Shown: in pieces, positions 24,336 through 33,144 of the stretch
Layout: each line of letters starts with the position of its first letter
How positions within the stretch are numbered: the first letter of the stretch is position 1
DNA from: Hyphomicrobiales bacterium
GTDB taxonomy: Bacteria > Pseudomonadota > Alphaproteobacteria > Rhizobiales > Rhizobiaceae
Length of the DNA: 62,344 bases
Direction: 5' to 3'
Assembly (NCBI GenBank): GCA_900465665.1
Contig: UBJO01000058.1
Span: forward strand, 1-62,344
Translations under genes and position numbers: made by a program
Notes under the pieces: model-generated
Database searches by the model: none
Seen by the model: the letters and a program-made list of their open reading frames with translations, nothing else
What the model was told of the DNA's origin: nothing

Positions 24336-25580
24336 CGGCCAGCTGAGGTCGAGCCGGTCGAGCCCGTGGAAATGGTAGACGTCCTTTACTTCGGGCGTTT
24401 TAGCGAGCTTCAGGCCGGGCAAGCGCTCGAACAGGATCGGCAAGACCACGTTGAGCTCCAGCCGCGCCAGCGGCGCGCCGATGCAGAAGTGAATGCCGGC
24501 GCCGAAGGAGAGGTTGGCCGCCTCGCGGCGATCCGGCTTGAAGGTCAGCGGATCGGTGAATTTCAGCGGGTCGAGGTTGGCGGCAGCCAGGATCAGGCTC
24601 ACCTTGTCGCCGCGCTTGAACGATATGCCGTCGATTTCGGCCGGCTCCAGCGCCCAGCGCTGGAAGATGTGAACCGGCGCGCAGATGCGCAGCGATTCCT
24701 CGACGGTCCGCTCGGTCGTTTCCTCGTCCTTGAACAGTTCTGAAGGCGCAAAGCCGCTGTCGAGGATCATCCGCACTGAGTTGCCGATCTGATGCACGGT
24801 CGCCTCATGCCCGGCATTCAAAAGCACGATCGTCGTCGAGACGAGTTCGTCCTCGGTCAGATACTGGCCCTTGTGCTCGGTGTGAATCATGTGCGTCAAG
24901 AGATCGTCGCGCGGATTGGCGCGGCGCTCGGCGATCACGGTCTTCACGTAGTCTGCGAATTCCTTCGCAGCCTTCTCCGCGCCATCCTCGTCGGCGCGGG
25001 TGCGGCCGAAGAGATACATGCGGATATAGGCGTGCGACCACTTGAGGAGCTGCGGCCCCATCTCCTCGGGGATGCCGATCATCCGCGCGATCATCGTGAC
25101 CGGGATGATGTCAGCGAAGGCCGAAAGCAGCTCGACCTCGCCCTTGTGCTGGAACTGGTCGATCAGCGGGTTGGCGAGTTCCTCGAGCTCCGGCTTCATC
25201 TTCTCGACATGGCGCGAGACGAAAGCGCGGTTGACGAGCGTGCGCAGGCGCGTGTGCTCCGGCGGCTCGAGCTCAAGCAAGGAGTAGCGTTCGGCAAGGT
25301 CGAAATTGACGACGTGCTGGTCGGGTTCGGGAAGCCCCAGTTCTTCGCGGCTGGCGATATGCAGGATCTGCCGGCCGAAGCGACGGTCGCGCAAAAGCGC
25401 GTTCACATGGTCATATGAGGTGAAGAACCACTGCTTCTGCTCTTCCCAGTAAAATGTGGGACAGTGGGTATGCAATGCCGCATATGCGGCATTGGGATTG
25501 CTGTAGAACAAGGGGCTGCGTGCATCGATGGAGACGCGGCGCGCGGCAGGGTCAATGGACATGTAAGGCAATGTGATCAT
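24327..25580 (-). CDS. Cytochrome P450
   Basis: 417 residues; soluble bacterial class. I-helix AGHEATVHQIG (oxygen activation; the usual AGHET is AGHEA here), K-helix EESLR (ExxR), and haem loop FGAGIHFCIGAPLARLEL with the cysteine ligand. The N-terminus has no membrane anchor. No ferredoxin or reductase gene is adjacent, so redox partners must be encoded elsewhere and the substrate is unknown. A later ATG (25562, MSIDPAARRV) is an alternative start; neither has a strong ribosome site. Confidence 0.9.
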   Translation of the reverse strand: MITLPYMSIDPAARRVSIDARSPLFYSNPNAAYAALHTHCPTFYWEEQKQWFFTSYDHVNALLRDRRFGRQILHIASREELGLPEPDQHVVNFDLAERYSLLELEPPEHTRLRTLVNRAFVSRHVEKMKPELEELANPLIDQFQHKGEVELLSAFADIIPVTMIARMIGIPEEMGPQLLKWSHAYIRMYLFGRTRADEDGAEKAAKEFADYVKTVIAERRANPRDDLLTHMIHTEHKGQYLTEDELVSTTIVLLNAGHEATVHQIGNSVRMILDSGFAPSELFKDEETTERTVEESLRICAPVHIFQRWALEPAEIDGISFKRGDKVSLILAAANLDPLKFTDPLTFKPDRREAANLSFGAGIHFCIGAPLARLELNVVLPILFERLPGLKLAKTPEVKDVYHFHGLDRLDLSWPTK

Positions 25581-25645
25581 GCCCGAGGCTTAGCGGATTT
25601 GCCCAATCTCGGGAAGAGAGGACAACCTCTGGGCACAACCTATTG

Positions 25646-26899
25646 TCAGCGTCCGAGTGAACCTACGCGACGCAGCGCATGGATCTGGTCGTCGAGCGTC
25701 GGCACGAGCTCGCCCGTGGTGTGATCCGGCTTTTCTTCCGGCGGCGGGGGTGCTGCCGCCTCGGCCTCGCCGAAGGTGACGGTACAGTTGCGGCCCGCGG
25801 CCTTGGCGGCGTAGAGCGCGCGGTCGGCTGCCGATACCAGCTTGTCCATATTGGCCTCGATGGGCGAGGCAAGGGCAACGCCAATGCTGACGGTGGCCGG
25901 AATGATGGCATCGCCGGTGCTGACGGGAACGCGGCAGAACTCGGTGCGTATCGTTTCGGCCAGCGCTTCGGCCTCCGTCTGGTCGGCGACGCTTGCGAAC
26001 GCGCCGAATTCCTCGCCGCCCATGCGGCCGAACACGCCTGCGGGGGTGAACTGCTGCGCCATGCGGGCGAAGACCGTCAGCACGGCATCGCCGCCCTGGT
26101 GGCCGAAGCGATCGTTGATGCGCTTGAAATTGTCGAGATCGAACAGAAGAACGGCGATCTGCCGGTTCTCGTCGAACGCCTTCGTCTGGATGCGCGTGAA
26201 CTGCGCAAACAGGCCGCGGCGATTAAGAACACCTGTCAGCGTGTCGGTGAGGCTGAGAATACGCAATTTCTGCTCCGAGCGCTCCATGATGAGCCGAACC
26301 GTCAGCGCGCAGGCAAGCGTCAGCATGAGCGCCGTACCCATGGCCGCGAGCCCCGCGATGTTGGCTGCTTCCATATCACCCGGCGATAGCACGGCGATCG
26401 CGCCGGCGGCGATAAAACAGACGCAGGCCTGCAGAATGAACATGACTGCGAGCTTGGCGCGAGCCGATTCCCGGTTGAGGCCGGGCGAGCTGACCGCCAT
26501 GGTCAGCGCCGTCGCGCCCGTTGCCGAGGCGAGATTGTAGAGGGCGACCCGGTTCGGATAGTCGTCGTGCACCCAGGGCAGGAACACGCCGGCCAGCCAG
26601 ACGACCGGCGGCAACAGTACCCACCATTCGATCTTGCGCCGGTCAAGCGCGAGATATCCCGCGACCCAGGCGCTCTGGCCAACAAGCGCGATGGTATTGC
26701 CCACCTCGATCGACAGGTAGCTCGGAACGTGGCCGCGCAACGCGACCAGTGCAAATCCGATGCCGCTGAGTGCAAAGCCCCAGCCCCAATAGAAATAAGT
26801 TTTATCTCGGACATTGTGGCGCCAGGCAATGAACGCGACCAGCGCGAGCGTCATAGCCTCGGAGCACCAAATGGCCAGTCCTGTCGTAACATTGAACAC
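25646..26899 (-). CDS. Membrane-bound diguanylate cyclase (GGDEF)
   Basis: 417 residues from a GTG at 26899 (AAGGGG eight bases upstream). About six to seven N-terminal hydrophobic helices (to about residue 205) form an integral sensor domain. A GGDEF domain follows: SLTDTLTGVLNRRGLFAQF, then FDLDNFKRINDRFGHQGGDAVL and GRMGGEEFGAFAS, an active-type GGEEF. No EAL domain. The RxxD product-inhibition site is not seen at the usual place five residues before GGEEF (TPAGVFGRMGGEEF). It would make cyclic di-GMP in response to an unknown membrane signal. Confidence 0.9.
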   Translation of the reverse strand: MFNVTTGLAIWCSEAMTLALVAFIAWRHNVRDKTYFYWGWGFALSGIGFALVALRGHVPSYLSIEVGNTIALVGQSAWVAGYLALDRRKIEWWVLLPPVVWLAGVFLPWVHDDYPNRVALYNLASATGATALTMAVSSPGLNRESARAKLAVMFILQACVCFIAAGAIAVLSPGDMEAANIAGLAAMGTALMLTLACALTVRLIMERSEQKLRILSLTDTLTGVLNRRGLFAQFTRIQTKAFDENRQIAVLLFDLDNFKRINDRFGHQGGDAVLTVFARMAQQFTPAGVFGRMGGEEFGAFASVADQTEAEALAETIRTEFCRVPVSTGDAIIPATVSIGVALASPIEANMDKLVSAADRALYAAKAAGRNCTVTFGEAEAAAPPPPEEKPDHTTGELVPTLDDQIHALRRVGSLGR

Positions 26900-27284
26900 G
26901 GCAATACCCCTTGTATGGCCGCATCCTCGCTAAATAAGCTGGCGACTTTGTTAATCGCGGACCGGCAGCCCACGGGCCTTGTCCGTTATCTGGCGATAGG
27001 CTTTCCACGAGGTAAATGACCGGCGTCCCATACTGGACGAATTCAGCATTTCTTCATCTTGCTGAAGAGAAAAGCTGTGAGCCGGGAGTATGGCCCTCCG
27101 CTGTTAATGACGGTTTTGAAGAATCTCCCTACAGAGGGCCCATGAAAACAGGCATGGTTTCCCACCGTCTTAACGTTATCCCAAGGCGCGTCTTGAAGAG
27201 AAGGGTAGGGAAGTTCTATGTAGGGATAAGGCATTTTCTTTGATTCCCGGCGTCGGGCCGGAAAGACGTTGACAAAGGACGCAC
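26900..27284. other. Intergenic region upstream of clpP
   Basis: About 385 bases without a convincing gene; a short open frame at 27016-27243 has no recognisable features. It holds the upstream region of the diguanylate cyclase and the clpP promoter region, including the heat-shock-type candidate listed separately. TTGACAAAGGACGC just before 27285 provides an AAGGAC ribosome site for clpP. Confidence 0.45.
27192..27221 (+). promoter_or_regulatory. Candidate RpoH (sigma-32) promoter of clpP
   Basis: CTTGAA (27192-27197), 18-base spacer, CTATGT (27216-27221), compared with the alphaproteobacterial heat-shock pattern CTTGAA/C-N17-18-CCTATnT. About 64 bases before the clpP start. Confidence 0.45.
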
Positions 27285-27923
27285 ATGAGAAACCCAGTCG
27301 ATACCGCTATGGCCCTCGTGCCGATGGTTGTGGAACAGACCAATCGCGGTGAACGCTCCTACGACATTTATTCGCGCCTGCTCAAGGAACGCATCATTTT
27401 CCTGACGGGTCCGGTCGAGGATCACATGGCGACGCTTGTCTGCGCCCAGCTGCTTTTCCTCGAAGCCGAGAACCCCAAGAAGGAAATCGCGCTCTACATC
27501 AATTCGCCGGGTGGCGTCGTCACTGCCGGCATGGCGATCTACGATACGATGCAGTTCATCAAGCCTGCCGTTTCGACGCTGTGCATCGGCCAGGCCGCGT
27601 CCATGGGCTCGCTGCTTCTCGCAGCCGGCGACAAGGACATGCGCTTCGCCACGCCGAACTCGCGCATCATGGTTCACCAGCCGTCGGGCGGCTTCTCGGG
27701 CCAGGCTTCGGACATCGAGCGTCACGCACGCGACATTCTCAAGATGAAGCGCCGCCTGAACGAAGTGTACGTCAAGCACACGGGCCGGACCTACGAGGAA
27801 GTTGAAAAGACGCTCGACCGTGACCATTTCATGGATGCGGCGGAAGCCAAGGACTGGGGCGTGATCGACAAGGTCCTCACGTCTCGTGTCGAGATCGAAG
27901 GCGCTGCGCCTAGTCAGAACTAG
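27285..27923 (+). CDS. clpP: ATP-dependent Clp protease proteolytic subunit
   Basis: 212 residues. Serine peptidase S14 with S106 (IGQAASMGSLLLAAG), H131 (SRIMVHQPSGG) and D180 (EKTLDRDHFM). It forms the tetradecameric chamber that degrades substrates delivered by ClpX or ClpA. The N-terminal LVPMVVEQTNRGERSYDIYSRLLKERIIFLTGPVEDH is the conserved axial-loop and handle region. It lies directly upstream of clpX and lon, the standard alphaproteobacterial order. Confidence 0.98.
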   Translation: MRNPVDTAMALVPMVVEQTNRGERSYDIYSRLLKERIIFLTGPVEDHMATLVCAQLLFLEAENPKKEIALYINSPGGVVTAGMAIYDTMQFIKPAVSTLCIGQAASMGSLLLAAGDKDMRFATPNSRIMVHQPSGGFSGQASDIERHARDILKMKRRLNEVYVKHTGRTYEEVEKTLDRDHFMDAAEAKDWGVIDKVLTSRVEIEGAAPSQN

Positions 27924-28204
27924 GGATGGTGTTTTCCCCGCCACAGTTCTATCTCATTTGTGATCGAACTAGGGAATAAACCGAGTGGCGGGTGAACCAT
28001 TCTCAAGTATTAATGCTATGTTGAATTTTTATGACATAGCATTTGGCTTCGAGGGGAGTTCGTTGCCGCCGGGGCCAAGACGGCCTAGTCTGGACCCGGT
28101 TCGTACCCCTTGACGGCCTTGGCCGGCTGTAGCTCCAAGTGGGGCAGGCCAATGAGTTGACCGCACTTTCACCTTGAAATGCGGCGTGCTGGAAGGAAAG
28201 TGAT

Positions 28205-29482
28205 ATGAGCAAAGTCAGCGGCAGCAACGGCGGCGACTCTAAGAACACCCTGTACTGCTCCTTCTGCGGAAAGAGCCAGCACGAAGTCCGCAAGTTGATT
28301 GCCGGACCGACAGTTTTCATCTGCGATGAATGCGTCGAATTGTGCATGGACATCATCCGCGAGGAAAACAAGTCCTCGATGGTCAAGTCCCGTGATGGCG
28401 TTCCCACGCCCCAGGACATCATCAAGGTCCTCGACGAATACGTCATCGGCCAGCGTCAGGCGAAGAAGATCCTGTCCGTTGCCGTTCACAACCATTACAA
28501 GCGTCTCGCGCACGCCACCAAGAACGGCGAAATCGAGCTTGCGAAGTCGAACATCATGCTGGTCGGTCCGACCGGTTGCGGCAAGACCTATCTTGCCCAG
28601 ACGCTCGCCCGCATCATCGACGTTCCCTTCACGATGGCCGATGCCACGACGCTGACCGAAGCCGGCTATGTCGGTGAAGACGTCGAAAACATCATCCTGA
28701 AGCTTCTGCAGGCTGCCGACTACAACGTCGAGCGCGCGCAGCGCGGCATCGTCTACATCGACGAAGTCGACAAGATCTCGCGCAAGTCCGACAACCCGTC
28801 GATCACCCGCGACGTGTCGGGCGAAGGCGTGCAGCAGGCGCTTCTGAAGATCATGGAAGGCACGGTCGCTTCCGTACCGCCGCAGGGCGGCCGCAAGCAT
28901 CCGCAGCAGGAATTCCTGCAGGTCGACACCACGAACATCCTGTTCATCTGCGGTGGCGCCTTTGCCGGTCTCGACAAGATCATCTCGGCCCGTGGCGAAA
29001 AGACCTCGATCGGCTTCGGCGCAAGCGTTGCCGCTCCGGATGATCGTCGCGTCGGCGAAGTTCTGCGCGAACTGGAGCCGGAAGATCTCGTCAAGTTCGG
29101 CCTGATCCCCGAGTTCATCGGTCGTCTGCCGGTTCTGGCGACGCTCGAGGACCTGGATGAGGACGCACTGATCCAGATCCTGTCTGAGCCGAAGAACGCG
29201 CTCGTCAAGCAGTATCAGCGCCTGTTCGAAATGGAAGACGTCGAACTGACCTTCCACGAGGACGCCCTTCGCGAAATCGCCCGCAAGGCGATCACCCGCA
29301 AGACCGGCGCCCGCGGCCTTCGTTCGATCATGGAAAAGATCCTGCTCGACACGATGTTCGAACTGCCGACGCTCGAAGGCGTGCGCGAAGTCGTCATTTC
29401 CGACGAAGTCGTCCGCGGCTCCTCGCGTCCGCTCTACATCTACGCGGATCGCCAGGAAGAAAAGGCCAACGCCTCGGCCTAA
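28205..29482 (+). CDS. clpX: Clp protease ATP-binding unfoldase subunit
   Basis: 425 residues. N-terminal C4 zinc finger (C18, C21, C40, C43; CSFCGKSQHEVRKLIAGPTVFICDECVELC), AAA+ with Walker A GPTGCGKT at 121-128 and Walker B IVYIDEVDKI. RKHPQQEFLQVDTTNILFICGGAFAGLD is the family signature, and a pore loop and the GF loop of the ClpP-docking type (IGFGA) are present. It unfolds and threads tagged proteins (in this group, CtrA and others) into ClpP. The start at 28205 follows GGAAAG. A 281-base gap to clpP suggests its own promoter as well as read-through. Confidence 0.98.
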   Translation: MSKVSGSNGGDSKNTLYCSFCGKSQHEVRKLIAGPTVFICDECVELCMDIIREENKSSMVKSRDGVPTPQDIIKVLDEYVIGQRQAKKILSVAVHNHYKRLAHATKNGEIELAKSNIMLVGPTGCGKTYLAQTLARIIDVPFTMADATTLTEAGYVGEDVENIILKLLQAADYNVERAQRGIVYIDEVDKISRKSDNPSITRDVSGEGVQQALLKIMEGTVASVPPQGGRKHPQQEFLQVDTTNILFICGGAFAGLDKIISARGEKTSIGFGASVAAPDDRRVGEVLRELEPEDLVKFGLIPEFIGRLPVLATLEDLDEDALIQILSEPKNALVKQYQRLFEMEDVELTFHEDALREIARKAITRKTGARGLRSIMEKILLDTMFELPTLEGVREVVISDEVVRGSSRPLYIYADRQEEKANASA

Positions 29483-29510
29483 GTATCAGCGCGATACGAA
29501 CCGTGAATTT

Positions 29511-29542
29511 AAGGGGCTTGCCGTTGGCAGGCCCCTTTCTAT
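29511..29542 (+). terminator. Terminator of clpX
   Basis: AAGGGGCTTGCC, loop GTT, GGCAGGCCCCTT (29511-29537) with TCTATTT after it: a 12-bp stem with one G-U pair, 29 bases after the clpX stop. Confidence 0.85.
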
Positions 29543-29897
29543 TTGAAAAACCGTTCGCGGCACCTCCAAATGCCGATAAAACTTGCTGATGACGCCTGAA
29601 ACCACGTTCGTTGCCGTTGCGAATTCATCCGCCCTTGGCAATTATGCAATGATTCCGTTGGTGTGTTTCGGCGTTGTATTTTAGCCGGTTCGGAAATGGT
29701 CAGCGCCGGTCCAGCTAGGCGCGACATAGTGAGGTGTTCCGTTGTAGCATAGCTGTCATGTCCAAGCGGACACGGGCCATGTGGCAGCTTGAAAAGCATA
29801 GTCAGAACCTCCACTTGTTAATGCAAGTGAGAGTGCGGCCGGTCCCAAACGGTCGCGCCAGAAGAGCCCGGCAACGGGACGATGGAAAGGAAATAAA
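29543..29897. other. Intergenic region upstream of lon
   Basis: About 355 bases with no gene I would defend; a minus-strand open frame (29539-29814) has no family features. Two dyads are visible: TGTCC-AAGC-GGACA (29759-29772) and CACTTG-TTAATG-CAAGTG (29812-29829), the second about 70 bases before lon. GGAAAGGAAATAAA gives the lon ribosome site. The promoter could not be fixed. Confidence 0.45.
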
Positions 29898-32312
29898 ATG
29901 ACGAAGAAAACGTCAGTTGCGAGCACCGCTTATCCAGTATTGCCCCTGCGCGACATCGTGGTCTTTCCGCACATGATCGTACCTCTCTTCGTAGGCCGCG
30001 AGAAATCGATCCGCGCGCTCGAAGAAGTCATGGGCTCGGACAAGCAGATCATGCTCGTCACGCAGATCAATGCCAGCGACGATGATCCCGAGCCGTCCGC
30101 CATCCACAATGTCGGCACCGTCGCCAATGTTCTGCAGCTGCTGAAGCTTCCAGACGGAACCGTCAAGGTTCTCGTCGAAGGCCGCGCGCGCGCTGAAATC
30201 GACGCCTACACCGACCGCGAGGATTTCTATGAAGCCCTCGGTCACGTGCTCGAAGAGCCGCACGACGATCCGGTCGAACTGGAAGCGCTGAGCCGCTCGG
30301 TCGTGTCCGAATTCGAGAGCTACGTGAAGCTCAACAAGAAGATCTCGCCCGAGGTCGTTGGCGCCGCCAGTCAGATCGATGATTACTCGAAGCTGGCCGA
30401 TACGGTTGCCTCGCACCTGTCGATCAAGATCACCGAGAAGCAGGAGATGCTGGAAACCACCAGCGTCAAGGCACGCCTCGAAAAGGCGCTCGGCTTCATG
30501 GAAGGTGAGATCTCGGTCCTTCAGGTCGAGAAGCGCATCCGCTCGCGCGTCAAGCGCCAGATGGAGAAGACCCAGCGCGAATACTACCTGAATGAGCAGA
30601 TGAAGGCGATCCAGAAGGAGCTCGGCGACGGCGAAGAAGGCCGCGACGAGATGGCCGAACTGGAAGAGCGCATCTCCAAGACCAAGCTCTCCAAGGAAGG
30701 TCGCGAGAAGGCCGATGCCGAGCTGAAGAAGCTGCGTCAGATGAGCCCGATGTCGGCGGAAGCCACCGTCGTGCGCAACTATCTCGATTGGCTGCTCGGT
30801 ATTCCGTGGTCGAAGAAGTCGAAGATCAAGACGGATCTCAACAACGCCGAAAAGATCCTCGAAGCCGATCACTTCGGTCTCGACAAGGTCAAGGAGCGCA
30901 TCGTCGAGTATCTGGCTGTCCAGGCCCGTGCGACCAAGATCAAGGGTCCGATCCTGTGCCTCGTCGGCCCTCCGGGTGTCGGCAAGACCTCGCTCGCCCA
31001 GTCGATCGCCAAGGCGACCGGCCGTGAGTATGTCCGCATGGCGCTCGGCGGCGTTCGTGATGAAGCTGAAATCCGCGGTCACCGCCGCACCTACATCGGC
31101 TCGATGCCCGGCAAGGTCATCCAGTCGATGAAGAAGGCGAAGAAGTCCAACCCGCTCTTCCTGCTCGATGAAATCGACAAGATGGGCCAGGACTTCCGCG
31201 GCGATCCGTCTTCGGCTCTGCTCGAAGTGCTCGATCCGGCACAGAACTCGACCTTCATGGACCACTATCTTGAGGTCGAATACGATCTGTCGGACGTGAT
31301 GTTCATCACGACGGCGAACACGCTGAATATCCCTGCGCCCTTGATGGACCGCATGGAAGTCATCCGTATCGCCGGCTACACCGAGGACGAAAAGCGCGAG
31401 ATCGCCAAGCGGCACCTGCTGCCCAAGGCCATCAAGGAACACGCTCTGCAGCCGAACGAATTCTCGGTTTCGGACGATGCCCTGATGGCGATCAGCCAGC
31501 AGTACACACGCGAAGCCGGTGTCCGTTCGTTCGAGCGTGAACTGATGAAGCTCGCCCGCAAGGCGGTCACCGAGATCATCAAGGGTAAGACGAAATCGGT
31601 CGCGGTTACCGCCGAGAACATTTCGGACTACCTGGGTGTTCCGCGCTTCCGTCACGGCGAAGCCGAGGGCGAGGATCAGGTCGGTGTCGTCACCGGTCTG
31701 GCCTGGACCGAGGTTGGTGGTGAACTGCTGACGATCGAAGGCGTCATGATGCCGGGCAAGGGTCGCATGACCGTCACCGGCAACCTGAAGGACGTCATGA
31801 AGGAATCGATTTCCGCGGCGGCGTCCTACGTCCGCTCGCGTGCTGTCGATTTTGGCATCGAGCCGCCGCGCTTCGACAAGTCGGACATCCACGTCCACGT
31901 GCCGGAAGGCGCCACGCCGAAGGACGGCCCATCGGCCGGCGTCGGCATGGCAACCGCGATCGTCTCGATCATGACCGGCATCCCGGTGCGTAAGGACGTG
32001 GCGATGACGGGCGAAATCACGCTTCGTGGTCGCGTCCTTCCGATCGGCGGATTGAAGGAAAAGCTGCTCGCCGCACTGCGCGGCGGCATCAAGACTGTTC
32101 TGATCCCGGAAGAAAACGCCAAGGACCTGGCGGAGATTCCGGATAACGTGAAGAACAATATGGAGATCATCCCTGTGTCCCGTATGGGCGAGGTGATCAA
32201 GCATGCTCTGGTCCGCAGACCGGAGGCGATCGAGTGGGATGGCACGGTGGAAACGCCTGTTATCGCAACGGTCGAAGGGCACGACGAAAGCGGCACTTCC
32301 ATCGCTCATTGA
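29898..32312 (+). CDS. lon: ATP-dependent protease La
   Basis: 804 residues, full length. N-terminal LON substrate domain (LPLRDIVVFPHMIVPLFVGREKSIRALEE), coiled-coil 190-280, AAA+ with GPPGVGKTSLAQSIAKATG (Walker A) and FLLDEIDKMG (Walker B), and a protease domain with the Ser-Lys dyad S679 (KDGPSAGVGM) and K722 (GGLKEKLLAA). A cytosolic quality-control and regulatory protease. GGAAAGGAAATAAA precedes the start. It follows clpP-clpX and precedes hupB, an order typical of proteobacteria. Confidence 0.98.
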   Translation: MTKKTSVASTAYPVLPLRDIVVFPHMIVPLFVGREKSIRALEEVMGSDKQIMLVTQINASDDDPEPSAIHNVGTVANVLQLLKLPDGTVKVLVEGRARAEIDAYTDREDFYEALGHVLEEPHDDPVELEALSRSVVSEFESYVKLNKKISPEVVGAASQIDDYSKLADTVASHLSIKITEKQEMLETTSVKARLEKALGFMEGEISVLQVEKRIRSRVKRQMEKTQREYYLNEQMKAIQKELGDGEEGRDEMAELEERISKTKLSKEGREKADAELKKLRQMSPMSAEATVVRNYLDWLLGIPWSKKSKIKTDLNNAEKILEADHFGLDKVKERIVEYLAVQARATKIKGPILCLVGPPGVGKTSLAQSIAKATGREYVRMALGGVRDEAEIRGHRRTYIGSMPGKVIQSMKKAKKSNPLFLLDEIDKMGQDFRGDPSSALLEVLDPAQNSTFMDHYLEVEYDLSDVMFITTANTLNIPAPLMDRMEVIRIAGYTEDEKREIAKRHLLPKAIKEHALQPNEFSVSDDALMAISQQYTREAGVRSFERELMKLARKAVTEIIKGKTKSVAVTAENISDYLGVPRFRHGEAEGEDQVGVVTGLAWTEVGGELLTIEGVMMPGKGRMTVTGNLKDVMKESISAAASYVRSRAVDFGIEPPRFDKSDIHVHVPEGATPKDGPSAGVGMATAIVSIMTGIPVRKDVAMTGEITLRGRVLPIGGLKEKLLAALRGGIKTVLIPEENAKDLAEIPDNVKNNMEIIPVSRMGEVIKHALVRRPEAIEWDGTVETPVIATVEGHDESGTSIAH

Positions 32313-32356
32313 GCCTTGTTTGCCACATTCGTGCCCTATTGCTTAAAAACCCTGAA

Positions 32357-32386
32357 AAGGCTGGCATTTTTGCCAGCCTTTTTTTG
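32357..32386 (+). terminator. Terminator of lon
   Basis: AAGGCTGGCA, loop TTTT, TGCCAGCCTT followed by TTTTT (32357-32385): a perfect 10-bp stem and a long T tail, 44 bases after the lon stop. Confidence 0.95.
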
Positions 32387-32517
32387 TGAAAACCGTACGG
32401 AGACGCTTGCTTTTCCTTAATTTGCAGGCTCTTTGGGGTGCGGCGGGCCTGATGCACCAACTTCCGTGCCCGGCTATAGATTTGAGTCGTTTCGAACCAT
32501 TTGAAAGGGGTGGAAAC

Positions 32518-32793
32518 ATGAACAAGAATGAACTCGTGTCCGCAGTTGCCGAAAAGGCAGGACTCTCGAAGACCGATGCCGCTTCGGCCGTCGACGCTGT
32601 TTTCGAAGTTGTCCAGGCTGAGCTCAAGGGCAAGGGCGACGTTCGCCTCGCTGGTTTCGGTAGCTTCACCGTTTCCCATCGCGCTGCCACCAAGGGCCGC
32701 AATCCGTCGACCGGCGCTGAAGTCGACATTCCGGCACGCAACGTGCCGAAGTTCACGCCCGGCAAGGGCCTGAAGGAAGCCGTCAACGGCTGA
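32518..32793 (+). CDS. hupB: DNA-binding protein HU
   Basis: 91 residues from the ATG at 32518 (AAAGGGGTGG upstream; an open extension to 32386 overlaps the lon terminator and is rejected). MNKNELVSAVAEKAGLSKTDAASAVDAVFE...FGSFTVSHRAATKGRNPSTGAEVDIPARNVPKFTPGKGLKEAVN is a complete HU with the RNPxTG beta-arm tip that intercalates DNA. Nucleoid architecture; highly expressed, with its own terminator. Confidence 0.97.
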   Translation: MNKNELVSAVAEKAGLSKTDAASAVDAVFEVVQAELKGKGDVRLAGFGSFTVSHRAATKGRNPSTGAEVDIPARNVPKFTPGKGLKEAVNG

Positions 32794-32842
32794 TTGGATT
32801 TGCTTGGCAGCCGGGCAACGAGACCGGCAGCACAAGTATTCG

Positions 32843-32870
32843 AAGGGTTCGGCGAAAGCCGGACCCTTTT
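32843..32870 (+). terminator. Terminator of hupB
   Basis: AAGGGTTCGGC, loop GAAA, GCCGGACCCTTTT (32843-32870): an 11-bp stem with one wobble and a short T tail, 50 bases after the HU stop and 45 before the FMN riboswitch. Confidence 0.9.
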
Positions 32871-32916
32871 CGCATTTGCGAGACTTGCCGCGATTGCCGG
32901 TTTGAATTACGCATGG

Positions 32917-33062
32917 ATCGTTCTCAGGGCGGGGTGCAATTCCCCACCGGCGGTAAGAGCGCAAGCTTGAGCCCGCGAGCGCCTTTTTACCTCAGGTGGA
33001 AAGGGTCAGCAGATCCGGTTGAATTCCGGAGCCGACGGTCATAGTCCGGATGAAAGAGAATG
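32917..33062 (+). promoter_or_regulatory. FMN riboswitch (RFN element)
   Basis: The conserved RFN blocks are in order: TTCTCAGGGCGGGGTG, AATTCCCCACCGGCGGTAAG, a variable stem with GAGCCCGCGAGCG, GGTCAGCAGATCCGGT, GAATTCCGGAGCCGACGGT and CATAGTCCGGATGAAAGAGAA. These are the signature single-stranded joints of the six-stem FMN aptamer, with 5' and 3' ends that can close helix P1 (TTCTC / GAGAA). It precedes a riboflavin-transporter-like gene, the expected target; FMN binding should turn it off. Confidence 0.95.
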
Positions 33063-33070
33063 AGCAGGGT

Positions 33071-33108
33071 ACGCGGGGCGGCATCGTCCGCCGCGTCGGC
33101 ACCCGCGT
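33071..33108 (+). promoter_or_regulatory. Expression-platform hairpin after the FMN aptamer
   Basis: Nested stem: ACGCGGG (33071-33077) pairs with CCCGCGT (33102-33108), and GCGGC (33078-33082) with GCCGC (33090-33094). Strong, but with no T tract, so it is not a standard intrinsic terminator. The start codon is 37 bases further on. It may work with factor-dependent termination or by controlling translation. Confidence 0.5.
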
Positions 33109-33144
33109 TCATGCGTCCTGATTTATGTTGGTCCTTTTGTTCGG

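Noticed and set aside
27016..27243. 75-codon frame upstream of clpP
   Set aside because: No family features; it overlaps the likely clpP promoter.
29539..29814. 91-codon minus-strand frame between clpX and lon
   Set aside because: It starts in the lon upstream region and ends beside the clpX terminator. Composition and lack of motifs argue against a gene.
29913..32309. Minus-strand open frame of about 800 codons opposite lon
   Set aside because: Same reason; the lon reading is full length with intact motifs.
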